Origin: Streptomyces sp. NBC_00670
GTDB lineage: Bacteria > Actinomycetota > Actinomycetes > Streptomycetales > Streptomycetaceae
DNA length: 64,000 nt
Direction: 5' to 3'
NCBI RefSeq assembly: GCF_036226765.1
Contig: NZ_CP109017.1
Span: forward strand, 6,573,001-6,637,000
The notes beneath the pieces were generated by a model. That model saw nothing but the letters and a program-made list of their open reading frames with translations. It searched no databases and was not told where the DNA came from. The position numbers and the translations under genes were made by a program. Positions 17,413 through 26,859 of this stretch are shown here, piece by piece (position 1 is the first letter of the stretch; the number at the start of each line of letters is the position of its first letter).

Positions 17413-18445
17413 GGTGCACATACCCGACCGGTCCACCGTCCCGCCGTCCGCCCCGCGCTCCGTACCGACGAGCGCGGATGTGGCGCGCCTGGCGGGAGTG
17501 TCCCGGGCAACCGTCTCCTACGTCCTCAACAACACCAGTGCCGTACGGATCAGCGAACCCACCCGCCGGCGCGTCCGCGAGGCCGCCAAGGAACTGGGGT
17601 ACGTCCCGCACGCCGCCGCCCGCAGCCTGCGCGCCGGCCACAGCCGCATGGTGCTCATGCCCGCCCCCGAGGTCCCGGCCGGCCCGCTGTACAGCCAGTT
17701 CATCAACGAACTGCAATGGGCGCTCGGCCGCCTCGACTACACCGTCGTCCAGTACGGCCAGGTCGGCCTGCGGGGCGACGAGGCCGCGCGCGCCTGGGCC
17801 GAACTGCGCCCCGTGGCGGTGCTGCTGCCCGGCGGCGGGCTCGGCCCGGAGGGCGTCGCGGTGCTGAAACGGTCGGGCGCCCGCGCGGTGGTGACCATGG
17901 GGACCGAGCGCATCGAGGGTGCGCACGCGCTCCTCATGAACCACGCGGAGGTTGGCCGCGACGCCGGCCTCCACCTGTACGCCCGCGGCCGGCGCCGCAT
18001 CGGCGTGGTGATGCCCGAGGAGCCCGGACTGGAGGCGTTCTCGGCGCCCAGGCTGGAGGGCGTACGGCAGGCGGTGGAGGGCAAGGACGCCACCGTCACG
18101 GTGCTCCCGCTCGCCTACGACGAGGACGCCGCCACCGAACTCGCCTCGCGCTGGCGGGAGTTGAACCTCGACTCGGTGTTCGCCTACAACGACGAGTACG
18201 CGATGCTGCTGATGCGGGCGCTTCAGGACAACGGTGTCGTGATCCCGGACGACACGGCGGTCGTCGGCGCCGACGACCTCATGCTCGGCCGCCTCCTCCG
18301 CCCCCGCCTCACCACGGTCCACCTGGAACTCCCGTCCGGCCGCACCCTGGCCGAACTCGTCGACCACGCAGTCCAGAACGACACGGCCCCACCGGAGGTG
18401 AGACAGGTCCTGGGCGCACACGTGGTACCGAGGGAATCGAGCTAG
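17399..18445 (+). CDS. LacI-family transcriptional regulator
   Basis: A 348 aa repressor. An N-terminal helix-turn-helix (TSADVARLAGVSRATVSYVL) and hinge helix (AARSLR) precede a periplasmic-binding-like ligand domain. The ligand domain has an ordinary FAYNDEYA and VVGADDLML ending, so it likely binds a small molecule. Start choice lies between ATG 17399 and ATG 17411, four codons apart; neither has a good ribosome site. No catabolic operon adjoins it, so the target is unknown. Confidence 0.9.
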   Translation: MTYVMVHIPDRSTVPPSAPRSVPTSADVARLAGVSRATVSYVLNNTSAVRISEPTRRRVREAAKELGYVPHAAARSLRAGHSRMVLMPAPEVPAGPLYSQFINELQWALGRLDYTVVQYGQVGLRGDEAARAWAELRPVAVLLPGGGLGPEGVAVLKRSGARAVVTMGTERIEGAHALLMNHAEVGRDAGLHLYARGRRRIGVVMPEEPGLEAFSAPRLEGVRQAVEGKDATVTVLPLAYDEDAATELASRWRELNLDSVFAYNDEYAMLLMRALQDNGVVIPDDTAVVGADDLMLGRLLRPRLTTVHLELPSGRTLAELVDHAVQNDTAPPEVRQVLGAHVVPRESS

Positions 18446-18460
18446 GAGAGAACATCGGGG

Positions 18461-18597
18461 CTGTGTTTATCTGCGCGGCTCCGCCGCAGGGGCGCGAGCA
18501 CTTACCGTGCCCCGATAGGGGCGCGGGACTGTGTCTTTGCGCGGCTTCGCCGCCGTGCGCGCGAGCACTCACCGTGCCCCGTCAGGGGCGCGGGGAA
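18461..18597. repeat. Two tandem copies of a ~68-base GC-rich intergenic repeat
   Basis: The 303-base gap after the LacI gene holds two units beginning CTGTGT at 18461 and 18529. Each runs through GCGCGGCT-CGCCG, GCGAGCACT-ACCGTGCCCCG and an AGGGGCGCGGGA core. The second ends in the GGGGCGCGGGGAACTGCGCGA motif also seen at 10815 and 20920. Each unit can form GC-rich hairpins. After the repeats the gap is pyrimidine-rich and holds no gene. Confidence 0.6.
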
Positions 18598-18748
18598 CTG
18601 CGCGAGAAGCCCCCACTCACCCGCACCCGCTCCCCAACCCCACCCACCCGAGCTCTCCCTCTCCCGCGCCCTTCCCACCCCTCGGGGGGCCTGGGGGCGG
18701 AGCCCCCAGGTAAGGGACGGGAAGGGTAGGGGCGGCGGGGGCGAAAAC

Positions 18749-19138
<390 letters not shown>

Positions 19139-19292
19139 GGCGTGTATCCCTCTTCCTGGTATCGGGTGAGCCGTCGACGCCAACGGCGCGGGCCGGCCGG
19201 CTATTCCCGTGCGTGCCCGGAGGCTGTTCCCCGGGCATCCCCGCGCGCGTACCCGTGTGGCCACCGCGCACACCACCCACCAGACTGTGCCC

Positions 19293-20771
19293 ATGACGGA
19301 AACGGAATCCATCGCGTACGACGTCGTGGTGCTCGGGGCCGGGCCCGTGGGGGAGAACGTGGCCGACCGCACCCGCGCGGCCGGCCTGTCCACCGCGGTC
19401 GTGGAGAACGAGCTGGTCGGCGGCGAGTGTTCGTACTGGGCGTGCATGCCCAGCAAGGCCCTCCTCCGCCCGGTGATCGCCCGCGCCGACGCGCGCCGCG
19501 TGCCTGGGCTCGCCCAGGCCGTACAAGGCCCCCTCGACACGGAAGCCGTCCTGCGACGGCGCGACTACATGGCGTCCGACTGGAAGGACGACGGCCAGGT
19601 CGGCTGGCTGGACGGCATCGGCGCCGACCTCTACCGGGGGCACGGGCGCCTCGCGGGCCCCCGTACGGTCGTCGTGGAGGGACGGGACGGCGGCCGGCAG
19701 GTGCTCACGGCCCGGCACGCGGTCGCCGTGTGCACCGGCACCCGCGCCGCGCTCCCGGACCTGCCCGGACTCGCGGACGTACGGCCCTGGACCAGCAGGG
19801 AGGCGACCAGCGGCCGGGCGCCGGGCCGGCTGATCGTGGTCGGCGGCGGTGTCGTCGCCGTCGAGATGGCCACGGCCTGGCAGAGCCTGGGCGCCCAGGT
19901 CACCATGCTGGTGCGCGGCAAGGGCCTGCTGCCGAGGATGGAGCCGTTCGCCGGGGAGCTGATCGCCGAGGGGCTGACCGAGGCGGGCGTCGACCTGCGC
20001 ACCGGGGTGTCGGTCACGTCGGTGACCCGCGAGCGGCCGGCGGATGCGGACACCGGCGCTCCGGGCACGTCGGCGCGGCAGGGGAAGGGCACGGTCGTGG
20101 CCGTCACCGACACCGGTGAGCGGATCGAGGCGGACGAGATCCTCTTCGCCACGGGGCGCGCGCCGAAGACCGACGCGATCGGTCTGGAGACGGTGGGCCT
20201 GGAGCCCGGCTCCTGGCTGAGCGTCGACGACAGCATGCGGGTGGAGGGGAACGAGTGGCTGTACGCGGTGGGTGACGTCAACCACCGGGCGCTCCTCACC
20301 CACCAGGGCAAGTACCAGGCGCGGATCGCCGGGGCGGCGATCGCGGCGCGGGCGGCGGGGGACACGGAGGAGGAGTCCGCGGCGTGGGGCGCGCACGCGG
20401 CCACCGCCGACCACGGGGCCGTGCCGCAGGTCGTCTTCACCGACCCCGAGGCGGCGGCCGTGGGCCTCTCGCTCGCGGAGGCGGAACAGGCGGGCCACCG
20501 GGTCCGCGCGGTCGACGTCGACTTCGCGTCGGTCGCCGCCGCGGGGCTGTACGCGGACGGTTACCGCGGGCGGGCCCGCATGGTCGTCGACCTGGAGGCC
20601 GAGATCCTGCGCGGAGTGACGTTCGTCGGCCCGGGCGTCGGCGAACTGATCCACTCCGCGACGATCGCGATCGCCGGCGAGGTCCCACTCAGCCGCCTGT
20701 GGCACGCGGTGCCGTCATACCCCACGCTGAGCGAGGTCTGGCTCCGCCTACTGGAGGCATACCGAGGCTGA
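19293..20771 (+). CDS. FAD/NAD(P)-dependent pyridine nucleotide-disulfide oxidoreductase
   Basis: A 492 aa class I flavoprotein of the dihydrolipoamide dehydrogenase/mycothione reductase/mercuric reductase group. FAD site GAGPVGENVA near residue 15; redox pair CSYWAC (C-x4-C, about 47-52); NAD(P) site VGGGVVAVE near 188; second FAD motif YAVGDVN near 320; and the C-terminal HAVPSYPTLSE catalytic His-Glu (about 470-480). The substrate is not readable from sequence. No ribosome site precedes ATG 19293, so a leaderless transcript is likely. Confidence 0.88.
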   Translation: MTETESIAYDVVVLGAGPVGENVADRTRAAGLSTAVVENELVGGECSYWACMPSKALLRPVIARADARRVPGLAQAVQGPLDTEAVLRRRDYMASDWKDDGQVGWLDGIGADLYRGHGRLAGPRTVVVEGRDGGRQVLTARHAVAVCTGTRAALPDLPGLADVRPWTSREATSGRAPGRLIVVGGGVVAVEMATAWQSLGAQVTMLVRGKGLLPRMEPFAGELIAEGLTEAGVDLRTGVSVTSVTRERPADADTGAPGTSARQGKGTVVAVTDTGERIEADEILFATGRAPKTDAIGLETVGLEPGSWLSVDDSMRVEGNEWLYAVGDVNHRALLTHQGKYQARIAGAAIAARAAGDTEEESAAWGAHAATADHGAVPQVVFTDPEAAAVGLSLAEAEQAGHRVRAVDVDFASVAAAGLYADGYRGRARMVVDLEAEILRGVTFVGPGVGELIHSATIAIAGEVPLSRLWHAVPSYPTLSEVWLRLLEAYRG

Positions 20772-20825
20772 ACGAGGAGCCCGCCCGGAGGCTCGCAGGG
20801 GCGGCGCCCCCCCGCGCCCCACGAC

Positions 20826-20854
20826 GATCGGGGGCTCCTCCTGAGCCCCCGATC
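20826..20854 (+). terminator. Hairpin terminator after the disulfide reductase gene
   Basis: GATCGGGGGCTC-CTCCT-GAGCCCCCGATC: a perfect 12-base stem with a five-base loop, 55 bases past the stop codon. No U-tract follows, which is usual for Streptomyces. It may also stop transcripts coming from the opposite side. Confidence 0.75.
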
Positions 20855-20897
20855 ACCCTCGGTCCACCCACGCTGCGGGGCTCCTCCTACACCTGCC

Positions 20898-21175
20898 GGC
20901 AACCCCGTCCCACCCAGGGGCGCGAGGAACTGCGCGACCAGCCACAACGCACCGGCAGCCGAACACGCGGAGCGCCCGCGCCTCGCGGGGATGGAGGGCA
21001 CCTCCTAGACCCCCGGCAACCCCGGCCTACCCAGGGGCGCGAGGAACTGCGCGACCAGCCACAACGCACCCGCAGCCGAACACGCGGAGCGCCCGCGCCT
21101 CGCGGGGATGGAGGGCACCTCCTAGACCCCAGCAACCCCGGCCCACCCAGGGGCGCGGGGCTGTCCCGATCTGCG
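20898..21175. repeat. Direct repeats of ~117 bases (two full copies and part of a third)
   Basis: The unit begins GGCAACCCCG, passes through CCCAGGGGCGCGAGGAACT, the CGACCAGCCACAACGCACC stretch and CGCGGAGCGCCCGCGCCTC, and ends GGAGGGCACCTCCTAG. Copies begin at 20898, 21015 and 21131 (spacing 117 and 116); the third diverges after GGGGCGCGGGG. The whole 561-base gap (20772-21332) between two convergent genes shows no other feature than this and the terminator. The near identity of the copies points to recent tandem duplication. Confidence 0.75.
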
Positions 21176-21332
21176 GCTCCGCCGCGCGGGCGCGACCAAC
21201 CACAACGCACCCGCAGCCGAACACGCACCCCCCGACCCCCGCCCCCCGAACCCCACCGGAACGCCGCGGCGCAGCCCCCGCTTCGAAAGGGGGCGGGGGC
21301 CGCGCCCCGGACGCACGGCCCCCCCGGCCACG

Positions 21333-21989
21333 TCAGCCGGGGAGGCCGAACCCCAGCACCCCCGCCGCCCGCTCAACCGTCGGCTCCCCCCACCACCGCC
21401 CCACCGCCTCGTTCGTCGACAACGACCGCAACTCCGCCCGGTCCAGATACAACGTGCCGTCCAGATGGTCCGTCTCGTGCTGCACGATGCGGGCCGGCCA
21501 CCCCACGAACTCCTCGTCCAGCACGGCCCCGCCCGCGTCCAGCCCCCGCAGCCGTACGCGCGCGTGCCGCGCCACCACCGCCTGCCACCCGGGCACGCTC
21601 AGACAGCCCTCGAAGAACGCCGCCCGCTCGTCCCCGACGGCCTCGTACGACGGGTTCACCAGCACCCGGAACGGCTGCGGCACCCGCCCCCGCGCCACCC
21701 GCACCTCCTCCGGCACCGGCGCCGGATCCTCGATCACGGCGATCCGCAGCGGCACACCCACCTGCGGCGCCGCGAGCCCGACGCCGGGCGCCGCGTGCAT
21801 CGTCGCGCGCAGGGCGGCGAGGAAACGATCCAGCAGAGCCGGACCGAGCTGTCCGTCGTACGGTTCCGCGCCCCGCCGCAGTACGGGATCACCGGCGGCG
21901 ACGATCGGCAACGGCCCCTCCACGCCGAGCAGTTCCTCGACGAGGTCGACGATCGGGCGGCCAGGGATGCGGTCAGTGTCTGAAGCCAT
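21333..21989 (-). CDS. def: Peptide deformylase
   Basis: Removes the formyl group from nascent proteins. The 218 aa protein has all three motifs: GVGLAAPQVG near residue 70, EGCLSVPG near 128 (Cys metal ligand) and QHETDHLDG near 172 (two His ligands). It is longer than the usual 170-190 residues, with an N-terminal extension of about 25 residues and a C-terminal helix, as in the extended actinobacterial type. ATG 21989 lacks a clear ribosome site. It is probably one of several def genes in the genome. Confidence 0.95.
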   Translation of the reverse strand: MASDTDRIPGRPIVDLVEELLGVEGPLPIVAAGDPVLRRGAEPYDGQLGPALLDRFLAALRATMHAAPGVGLAAPQVGVPLRIAVIEDPAPVPEEVRVARGRVPQPFRVLVNPSYEAVGDERAAFFEGCLSVPGWQAVVARHARVRLRGLDAGGAVLDEEFVGWPARIVQHETDHLDGTLYLDRAELRSLSTNEAVGRWWGEPTVERAAGVLGFGLPG

Positions 21990-22089
21990 CGGACCAGCAT
22001 GACAGGCCCGACAACGTGCGCCGGCGCACGCACACGACACCGCACGCGCCCCTCCGCACCACCCTCGTACCCCCGGCCCCCGTCGCCCC

Positions 22090-22437
22090 TTACAGCTCGG
22101 CGAAGTCACCGGCCATGGCGGAGGCGAGCCGCAGGTGGGGCCCCGCCTCCTCGCTGCGGCCCTGCCGCTCAAGGGTCCGGCCGAGCAACAGCCGGGCGTA
22201 GTGCTCCACGGGGTCCCGCTCCACCAGCACCCGCAGCTCCGCCTCGGCCCGCCAAAGCTGCGCCGAGTGGTAGTACGCACGGGCCAGCAGCAGCCGGGGC
22301 CCGGTCTGCTCCGGCACCTCCTCGACGAGCCCGCGCAGCACCCGCGCCGCACCGGCGTAGTCCCGCGCCTCGAAGAACATCCGCGCCCGCTCCCAGCGCT
22401 CCGCGGCCGTCCCGTGGTCGTAGTACGTCTGCTCCAC
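22090..22437 (-). CDS. TPR-repeat protein
   Basis: A 115 aa helical protein with about three tetratricopeptide repeats (A-x-x-x-x-x-ARDYAGAARVLRGL and similar pairs), a scaffold for protein binding. The start is set at GTG 22437 because an AAGGAGG box lies five bases before it; the ATG at 22452 would put that box inside the coding sequence. It is divergent from the pirin gene and 100 bases upstream of def on the same strand. Confidence 0.85.
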   Translation of the reverse strand: MEQTYYDHGTAAERWERARMFFEARDYAGAARVLRGLVEEVPEQTGPRLLLARAYYHSAQLWRAEAELRVLVERDPVEHYARLLLGRTLERQGRSEEAGPHLRLASAMAGDFAEL

Positions 22438-22524
22438 ACCGACCTCCTTCATCGGCCGCACAACACCGGCACCGGAACGAACATTCCAGCCGGCCGCGGG
22501 TGCGCACGGGCCCCCGCCGGGCGT

Positions 22525-22530
22525 TAGGTT
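22525..22530 (+). promoter_or_regulatory. Probable -10 box of the leaderless pirin gene
   Basis: TAGGTT ends seven bases before the pirin ATG at 22538, the spacing expected when transcription starts at the ATG. No ribosome site is present. A convincing -35 box was not seen. Confidence 0.4.
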
Positions 22531-22537
22531 GTGCGCC

Positions 22538-23503
22538 ATGAGCAATCTCGACCGCGAGGCGGCACCCGCACTGTGCGGCGGCCGTGGGTTCGTGGTGGCC
22601 GAACCGGTACGCGAACTCCTCAGCCCCCGCCGCCTGCGGCTCGGCGAGTCCACCGAGGTGCGCCGCCTGCTGCCCAACCTGGGCCGCCGCATGGTCGGTG
22701 CGTGGTGCTTCGTCGACCACTACGGCCCGGACGACATCGCCGACGAGCCCGGCATGCAGGTCCCGCCGCACCCGCACATGGGCTTGCAGACGGTGAGCTG
22801 GCTGCACGAGGGCGAGGTGCTGCACCGCGACTCCACGGGCAGCCTGCGGACCATCCGCCCCCGCGAGCTCGGTCTGATGACCTCCGGCAGGGCCATCAGC
22901 CACTCCGAGGAGAGCCCCAGGTCGCACGCCCGCTTCCTGCACGGCGCCCAGCTCTGGGTCGCCCTTCCCGATGCCCACCGCCACACCGACCCGCACTTCG
23001 AGTACCACGCGGACCTCCCCGAGGTCACCGCGCCGGGACTGAAGGCCACCCTGATCCTGGGCGAGGTCGACGGCACCCGCTCCCCGGGCACGACGTACAC
23101 CCCGATCGTCGGCGCCGACCTGACCCTGACCCGCGGCGCCGACCTACGCCTGCCACTGGACGCGGACTTCGAGTACGCGGTCCTGTCCATGTCCGGCGAG
23201 ACCCACGTCGACGGCGTCCCGCTCCTCCCCGGCTCGATGCTCTACCTGGGCTGCGGCCGCCACGACCTCCCCCTGCGCGCCGAGTCCGACGCGAGCCTGA
23301 TGCTCCTGGGCGGCGAACCGTTCGAGGAGGAACTCCTCATGTGGTGGAACTTCATCGGCAGAAGCCAACAGGACATCGCCCAGGCCCGGTCGGACTGGAT
23401 GAACAGCTCCCGCTTCGGGGAAGTAAAAGGCTACGACGGCGCCCCCCTCCCAGCCCCCGAACTACCCCCCGTCCCCCTCAAACCCCGAGGTAGGACTCGC
23501 TAG
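22538..23503 (+). CDS. Pirin family protein
   Basis: A 321 aa bicupin of the pirin family. The metal-binding histidines are in PHPHMGLQT near residue 85 and in EVLHRDS near 103, with the family SGRAISHSEE segment near 130. Some pirins oxidise flavonoids such as quercetin, others regulate partner proteins; the sequence does not separate these. It seems to be transcribed without a leader and is monocistronic. Confidence 0.92.
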   Translation: MSNLDREAAPALCGGRGFVVAEPVRELLSPRRLRLGESTEVRRLLPNLGRRMVGAWCFVDHYGPDDIADEPGMQVPPHPHMGLQTVSWLHEGEVLHRDSTGSLRTIRPRELGLMTSGRAISHSEESPRSHARFLHGAQLWVALPDAHRHTDPHFEYHADLPEVTAPGLKATLILGEVDGTRSPGTTYTPIVGADLTLTRGADLRLPLDADFEYAVLSMSGETHVDGVPLLPGSMLYLGCGRHDLPLRAESDASLMLLGGEPFEEELLMWWNFIGRSQQDIAQARSDWMNSSRFGEVKGYDGAPLPAPELPPVPLKPRGRTR

Positions 23504-24218
23504 CAAGGTCCCGCAGGACTCCCTCCACAACGCGGCCGGGCGAGGCGTGAACCCTCTCGCCCGGCCCACGGAATCCGCACACGCAAACGGCTCCGAGCCA
23601 CCCCCGAAGCCCCGCCCCCGAAGCGCGGGTTTCGTCAGCTGTGACCATGTCTGCTCGGACTGATGCTGACCCCATGCCGACTTTCCTGACGGGGCGTCAG
23701 ATTGCTCTGCGTGCTGCTCCGCGGCCCGTGAGAGCCTTCCGGCCAGGGTTCCCAAGCCCGGTGCCGCCGTTCTCTGATCATCGAGCCTTCTGCGGCCACA
23801 GCGTGCAACTCGGGCTTGGACGGGCTGATGCTGACCCTCAGCCACGTTTTGTGTGGTCTCTACGACACCGATCTGATCACGCCTCCGGGTAACTGACGGC
23901 CGGGCCGATCATGCGTTACGTGCGTGTGCCGGTTCGACAGCTCAGCAGACGATCTTCGAGGCGAAGGCCGTTGCTTTCCGCCGGATTGGGCGGGCTTCTC
24001 GGACGGGCGGAGGGTGAGCGGCCCGCCGCCGGGCGTGACGTAGCGGTCGGCGGCCACCGGAGCGACAGTAGTCCGCAAAGGGCGCACTCGTCCTCTGGCG
24101 ACTGGGAAGGGGCTCCTCTCGTGTGACTTGATCGACCGACCCAAGACTACTATACCGGTTTAATAACGTAGCTCGAGAGTGATCAATCATTGCTTCCTCC
24201 GCCTATTACCGTACGACC
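23504..24218. other. 715-base stretch without a convincing gene
   Basis: Codon use in all frames is poor compared with the flanks, base composition is less GC-rich, and no transposase, integrase or RNA gene is recognised. A 13-base direct repeat (CTGATGCTGACCC) occurs at 23660 and 23825. The right end carries the first ACCGGT-type operator and the promoter region of the mannose-6-phosphate isomerase gene. It looks like decayed DNA at the edge of the mannan island. Confidence 0.5.
24151..24162. promoter_or_regulatory. ACCGGT-centred operator candidate before manA
   Basis: TATACCGGTTTA in an A/T-rich patch, about 57 bases before the manA start codon. It matches the sites at 30558, 34240, 37638 and 37795 (T/A-rich sequence, ACCGGT, TT(T/C)A). 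The local LacI-family repressor is the likely binder. Confidence 0.55.
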
Positions 24219-25424
24219 GTGGATCTACTCCGACCGATCATCAAGCCCTACGCCTGGGGCTCCCGTGAGGCACTGGCCCGGTTGCAGGGGCGCGACGTCC
24301 CCACGGCCGGGCCCGAGGCGGAACTGTGGATGGGCGCCCACCCCGCCGGGCCCGCCGGCATCACGCGCGGCGGACGGGCGACGACCCTGGAGGCGGTGGT
24401 GGCCGAGAACCCGGAACGGGAGCTCGGAGCGGCGTGCGCCGTCCGGTTCGGCGGCCGGCTGCCCTTCCTGTTGAAAGTCCTCGCCGCCGAGCAGCCTCTG
24501 TCCATCCAGGTCCACCCCGACCGGGAACAGGCCCGGGCGGGATTCGCCGCACAACGGGTCGGTGCGGAAGACGGGCCGTACACGGACGACTGGCCGAAGC
24601 CCGAACTGCTCTGTGCGCTGAGCCGTTTCGAAGTCCTGGCCGGTTTCCGCGCCCGTGAGGAGGCTGCGGAGGTACTCGACGCACTCGGCCTCCTGAGCTT
24701 GCGCCCGGTCGCTGTGTTCCTGCGCACCCGGGGCAACGACACAGCCCTCACCGAGGCGCTGCGGATCCTGCTCGAATGGCCGCCGCACGATCGCGACCTG
24801 CTGGTGTCCGACGTCGTTGAGTCGAGTGTGCGCCTGGCGGCGGCCTCCGGGCCCCATCAGGCCGCCTTCGACGCGGTGGTACGTATGGCCCGGTCCCACC
24901 CCGGCGATCTGGGGCTGGTGGCCTCTCTGCTCATGCGGCACCAGGTACTGGAGCCGGGCGCCGCGCTGTTCATGCCGGCCGGTGGCCTGCACGCCTACGT
25001 CAGTGGAGTGGGGGTGGAGTTGCTGGCCAACTCCGACAACGTGCTGCGGGCGGGACTGACCGCGAAGGAGGTGAACGTGCCGGAGCTGCTGCGGATCACC
25101 GACCCGGCGGTACGTGTCCCCGTTCTGCGACCCACGGATGTCCCCGGCTCCGGGCGTACGCGGACGTACGACTGCCCGGTGGAGGAGTTCGCTCTCTACC
25201 GGACACAGCTCAACGGCTCGCCAGAGCCCCTCGTGCCGTCTTCCGGACCTCGGATCGCCCTCTGTGTGGAGGGTTCGGTGCTGCTGCGCGGACCGGAAGG
25301 GCAGGAACTCCCGCTGGGTCCTGGCGCATCGTGCTTCCTGTCCGCCTCCGACCAGGGGGTCGTGGCGGAGGGCGACGCGACGCTCTTCGTGGCGGCCACC
25401 GGGCTCGAACCCCACCGGCACTGA
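24219..25424 (+). CDS. manA: Mannose-6-phosphate isomerase, class I
   Basis: Interconverts mannose-6-phosphate and fructose-6-phosphate. The 401 aa zinc enzyme has the ligand set of type I PMI: Q and H in SIQVHPD near residue 95, E in KPELLCAL near 130 and H in GGLHAYVSG near 255, plus ELLANSDNVLRAGLTAKEV. GTG 24219 lacks a ribosome site, and a TATTAC box ends nine bases before it, so it may be leaderless. Next to a ROK kinase and inside a mannan cluster it supplies the exit from mannose into glycolysis. Confidence 0.95.
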   Translation: MDLLRPIIKPYAWGSREALARLQGRDVPTAGPEAELWMGAHPAGPAGITRGGRATTLEAVVAENPERELGAACAVRFGGRLPFLLKVLAAEQPLSIQVHPDREQARAGFAAQRVGAEDGPYTDDWPKPELLCALSRFEVLAGFRAREEAAEVLDALGLLSLRPVAVFLRTRGNDTALTEALRILLEWPPHDRDLLVSDVVESSVRLAAASGPHQAAFDAVVRMARSHPGDLGLVASLLMRHQVLEPGAALFMPAGGLHAYVSGVGVELLANSDNVLRAGLTAKEVNVPELLRITDPAVRVPVLRPTDVPGSGRTRTYDCPVEEFALYRTQLNGSPEPLVPSSGPRIALCVEGSVLLRGPEGQELPLGPGASCFLSASDQGVVAEGDATLFVAATGLEPHRH

Positions 25425-25492
25425 GCGGCGCGGCGGAACTCGTCCACCGGGCGATGGGCACCACGCGAAAGCCATTCGTACAGAGAAAGGGA

Positions 25493-25504
25493 GACAACGT
25501 TGTC
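25493..25504. promoter_or_regulatory. GACAACGTTGTC palindrome before the ROK kinase
   Basis: A perfect 12-base palindrome with AACGTT centre, a common LacI-family operator form. It lies between manA and the ROK gene and overlaps an alternative TTG start at 25500. The same 12 bases occur at 34496 before the mannanase and at 29145 inside the mannosidase gene. Confidence 0.5.
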
Positions 25505-25577
25505 AGGCGCGGGTCTCGACATATCCACCCCTCAGGTGAGCGGCGTCTCGACGTCGGTCGCAAAGAAGGGCACACAG

Positions 25578-26534
25578 GTGTACGCAGCCGTGGACATCGG
25601 AGGAACGAAGATCGCGGGTGCGCTGATCGATGATGAGGGATCCGTCCTGCGACGGGCCGAACTGCCCACACCGGCACGGGAGTCCGCATCCCACCTGGCG
25701 AGAACCGTCGACGCTGTGATCGACACGCTGGCCACCGACGCCGCCTGGGGCACCGTGCGCGGTCTGGGCATCGCCAGCGCCGGCCCCGTCGACACTGCGT
25801 CCGGCACCGTCAGCCCGGTGAACATTCCCGGCTGGCGCGCCTTTCCGCTGGTGGAAAGTGTGCGCGCGCATCCTATGGTGTTCGACGGCATCGAGCCGGT
25901 ACTGCTGGGTGACGCTGTGGCGATGACGGCCGCCGAGCACTGGCGCGGAGCCGCGCGTGGAGTGGACAACGCGCTGTGCATGGTGGTTTCGACCGGTGTG
26001 GGAGGCGGGTTCGTCCTGGATGGCAGGGTGCACCCCGGACCCTCTGGGAACGCGGGCCACGTCGGCCACATCAGCGTCGACCTGGCGGGCCCGCCCTGTC
26101 CGTGCGGGGCACGGGGATGCGTGGAGGTGTTCGCCAGCGGGACCGCCATCGCCCGCTACGCCCTCGACACCGGCTGGGAGCCACCGGAGGGGACGGAACC
26201 GACGGCTGCCGCGGTCGCCGCCGCGGCACGCGCGGGCGACGGCAGGGCCCAGGCCGCATATGAGAGGTCCGCCAGGGCACTGGCCGCGGCGATCGCAGGC
26301 GCCGCGGCCCTGGTGGAGATAGAGGTGGCGGTCATCGGAGGTGGCGTCGCCCAGGCCGGGGAGACGCTGTTCGAGCCTCTCCGTCGCCGGCTGCGTGACT
26401 ACGCGGTGCTCGACTTCGTCCGCGGTCTCCAGGTGCGGCCCGCCGCGCTGGCTCGCGACGCGGGCCTGGTGGGTGCGGCCGCCGCCGCGCGCGAGTCGGT
26501 CAGCACGGAGCCGGTCCGGCCTGCCGGCCGGTAG
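25578..26534 (+). CDS. ROK family sugar kinase (probable mannokinase/glucokinase)
   Basis: A 318 aa ROK kinase expected to phosphorylate the mannose set free by the mannosidase. AVDIGGTKIAG is the ATP-binding start; GNAGHVGHISVD and CPCGARGCVEVFASG form the ROK signature and zinc site (CxCGxxGC, near residues 170-185). GTG 25578 is preferred: AGAAGGG lies seven bases before it and it gives the usual family length. A TTG at 25500 with AAAGGGAG would add 26 residues but overlaps the palindrome. There is no DNA-binding domain, so it is an enzyme rather than a repressor. Confidence 0.88.
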   Translation: MYAAVDIGGTKIAGALIDDEGSVLRRAELPTPARESASHLARTVDAVIDTLATDAAWGTVRGLGIASAGPVDTASGTVSPVNIPGWRAFPLVESVRAHPMVFDGIEPVLLGDAVAMTAAEHWRGAARGVDNALCMVVSTGVGGGFVLDGRVHPGPSGNAGHVGHISVDLAGPPCPCGARGCVEVFASGTAIARYALDTGWEPPEGTEPTAAAVAAAARAGDGRAQAAYERSARALAAAIAGAAALVEIEVAVIGGGVAQAGETLFEPLRRRLRDYAVLDFVRGLQVRPAALARDAGLVGAAAAARESVSTEPVRPAGR

Positions 26535-26584
26535 CTCCGCAACGGCGGGAACGATGATGCGGGCCACGGTTCGGGACTTCTCTT

Positions 26585-26592
26585 AACCGGTT
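26585..26592. promoter_or_regulatory. Orphan AACCGGTT site
   Basis: CTTAACCGGTTTCG lies 50 bases past the ROK kinase stop with no gene start to serve on either strand within 300 bases. The sequence after it resembles an untranslated leader but has no ORF with good codon use. It may be the remains of a promoter whose gene was lost. Apart from this and the terminator, the gap 26535-26859 shows nothing else. Confidence 0.35.
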
Positions 26593-26809
26593 TCGTAAGA
26601 AACGCTGTGCCAGCGTTGGAATGCCCCTACCTTCTGACCGTCACCGAGGGTGGTGATTTCCCGAGCAGCCGCTTTCCGGGTCACCGCCCACGGCGGACGC
26701 TGCCGAGGTGGCCGGCGCGCACATGCGGAACCGCTCAGCATGCGTCGTACGGGCAACGCTGCTTACGGCGACGGCAACAAGACCACGGGGGGCCGGTGTC
26801 GCCGAACGA

Positions 26810-26840
26810 GAAGGGCGCGGCACACAGTGCCGCGCCCTTC
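26810..26840 (-). terminator. Hairpin terminator of the mannosidase-lacI operon
   Basis: GAAGGGCGCGGCAC-ACA-GTGCCGCGCCCTTC: a perfect 14-base stem, 20 bases past the lacI stop on the minus strand. Confidence 0.8.
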
Positions 26841-26859
26841 GTCCGTTCGCGCCCCGCTC

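Noticed and set aside
20898..21175. Possible CRISPR-like array
   Set aside because: The repeat unit is ~117 bases with no variable spacers between copies; it is a tandem duplication, not repeat-spacer alternation.
23462..23845. Minus-strand ORF of 127 aa overlapping the end of the pirin gene
   Set aside because: No ribosome site, poor codon pattern, overlap with a sure gene on the other strand and no recognisable domain.
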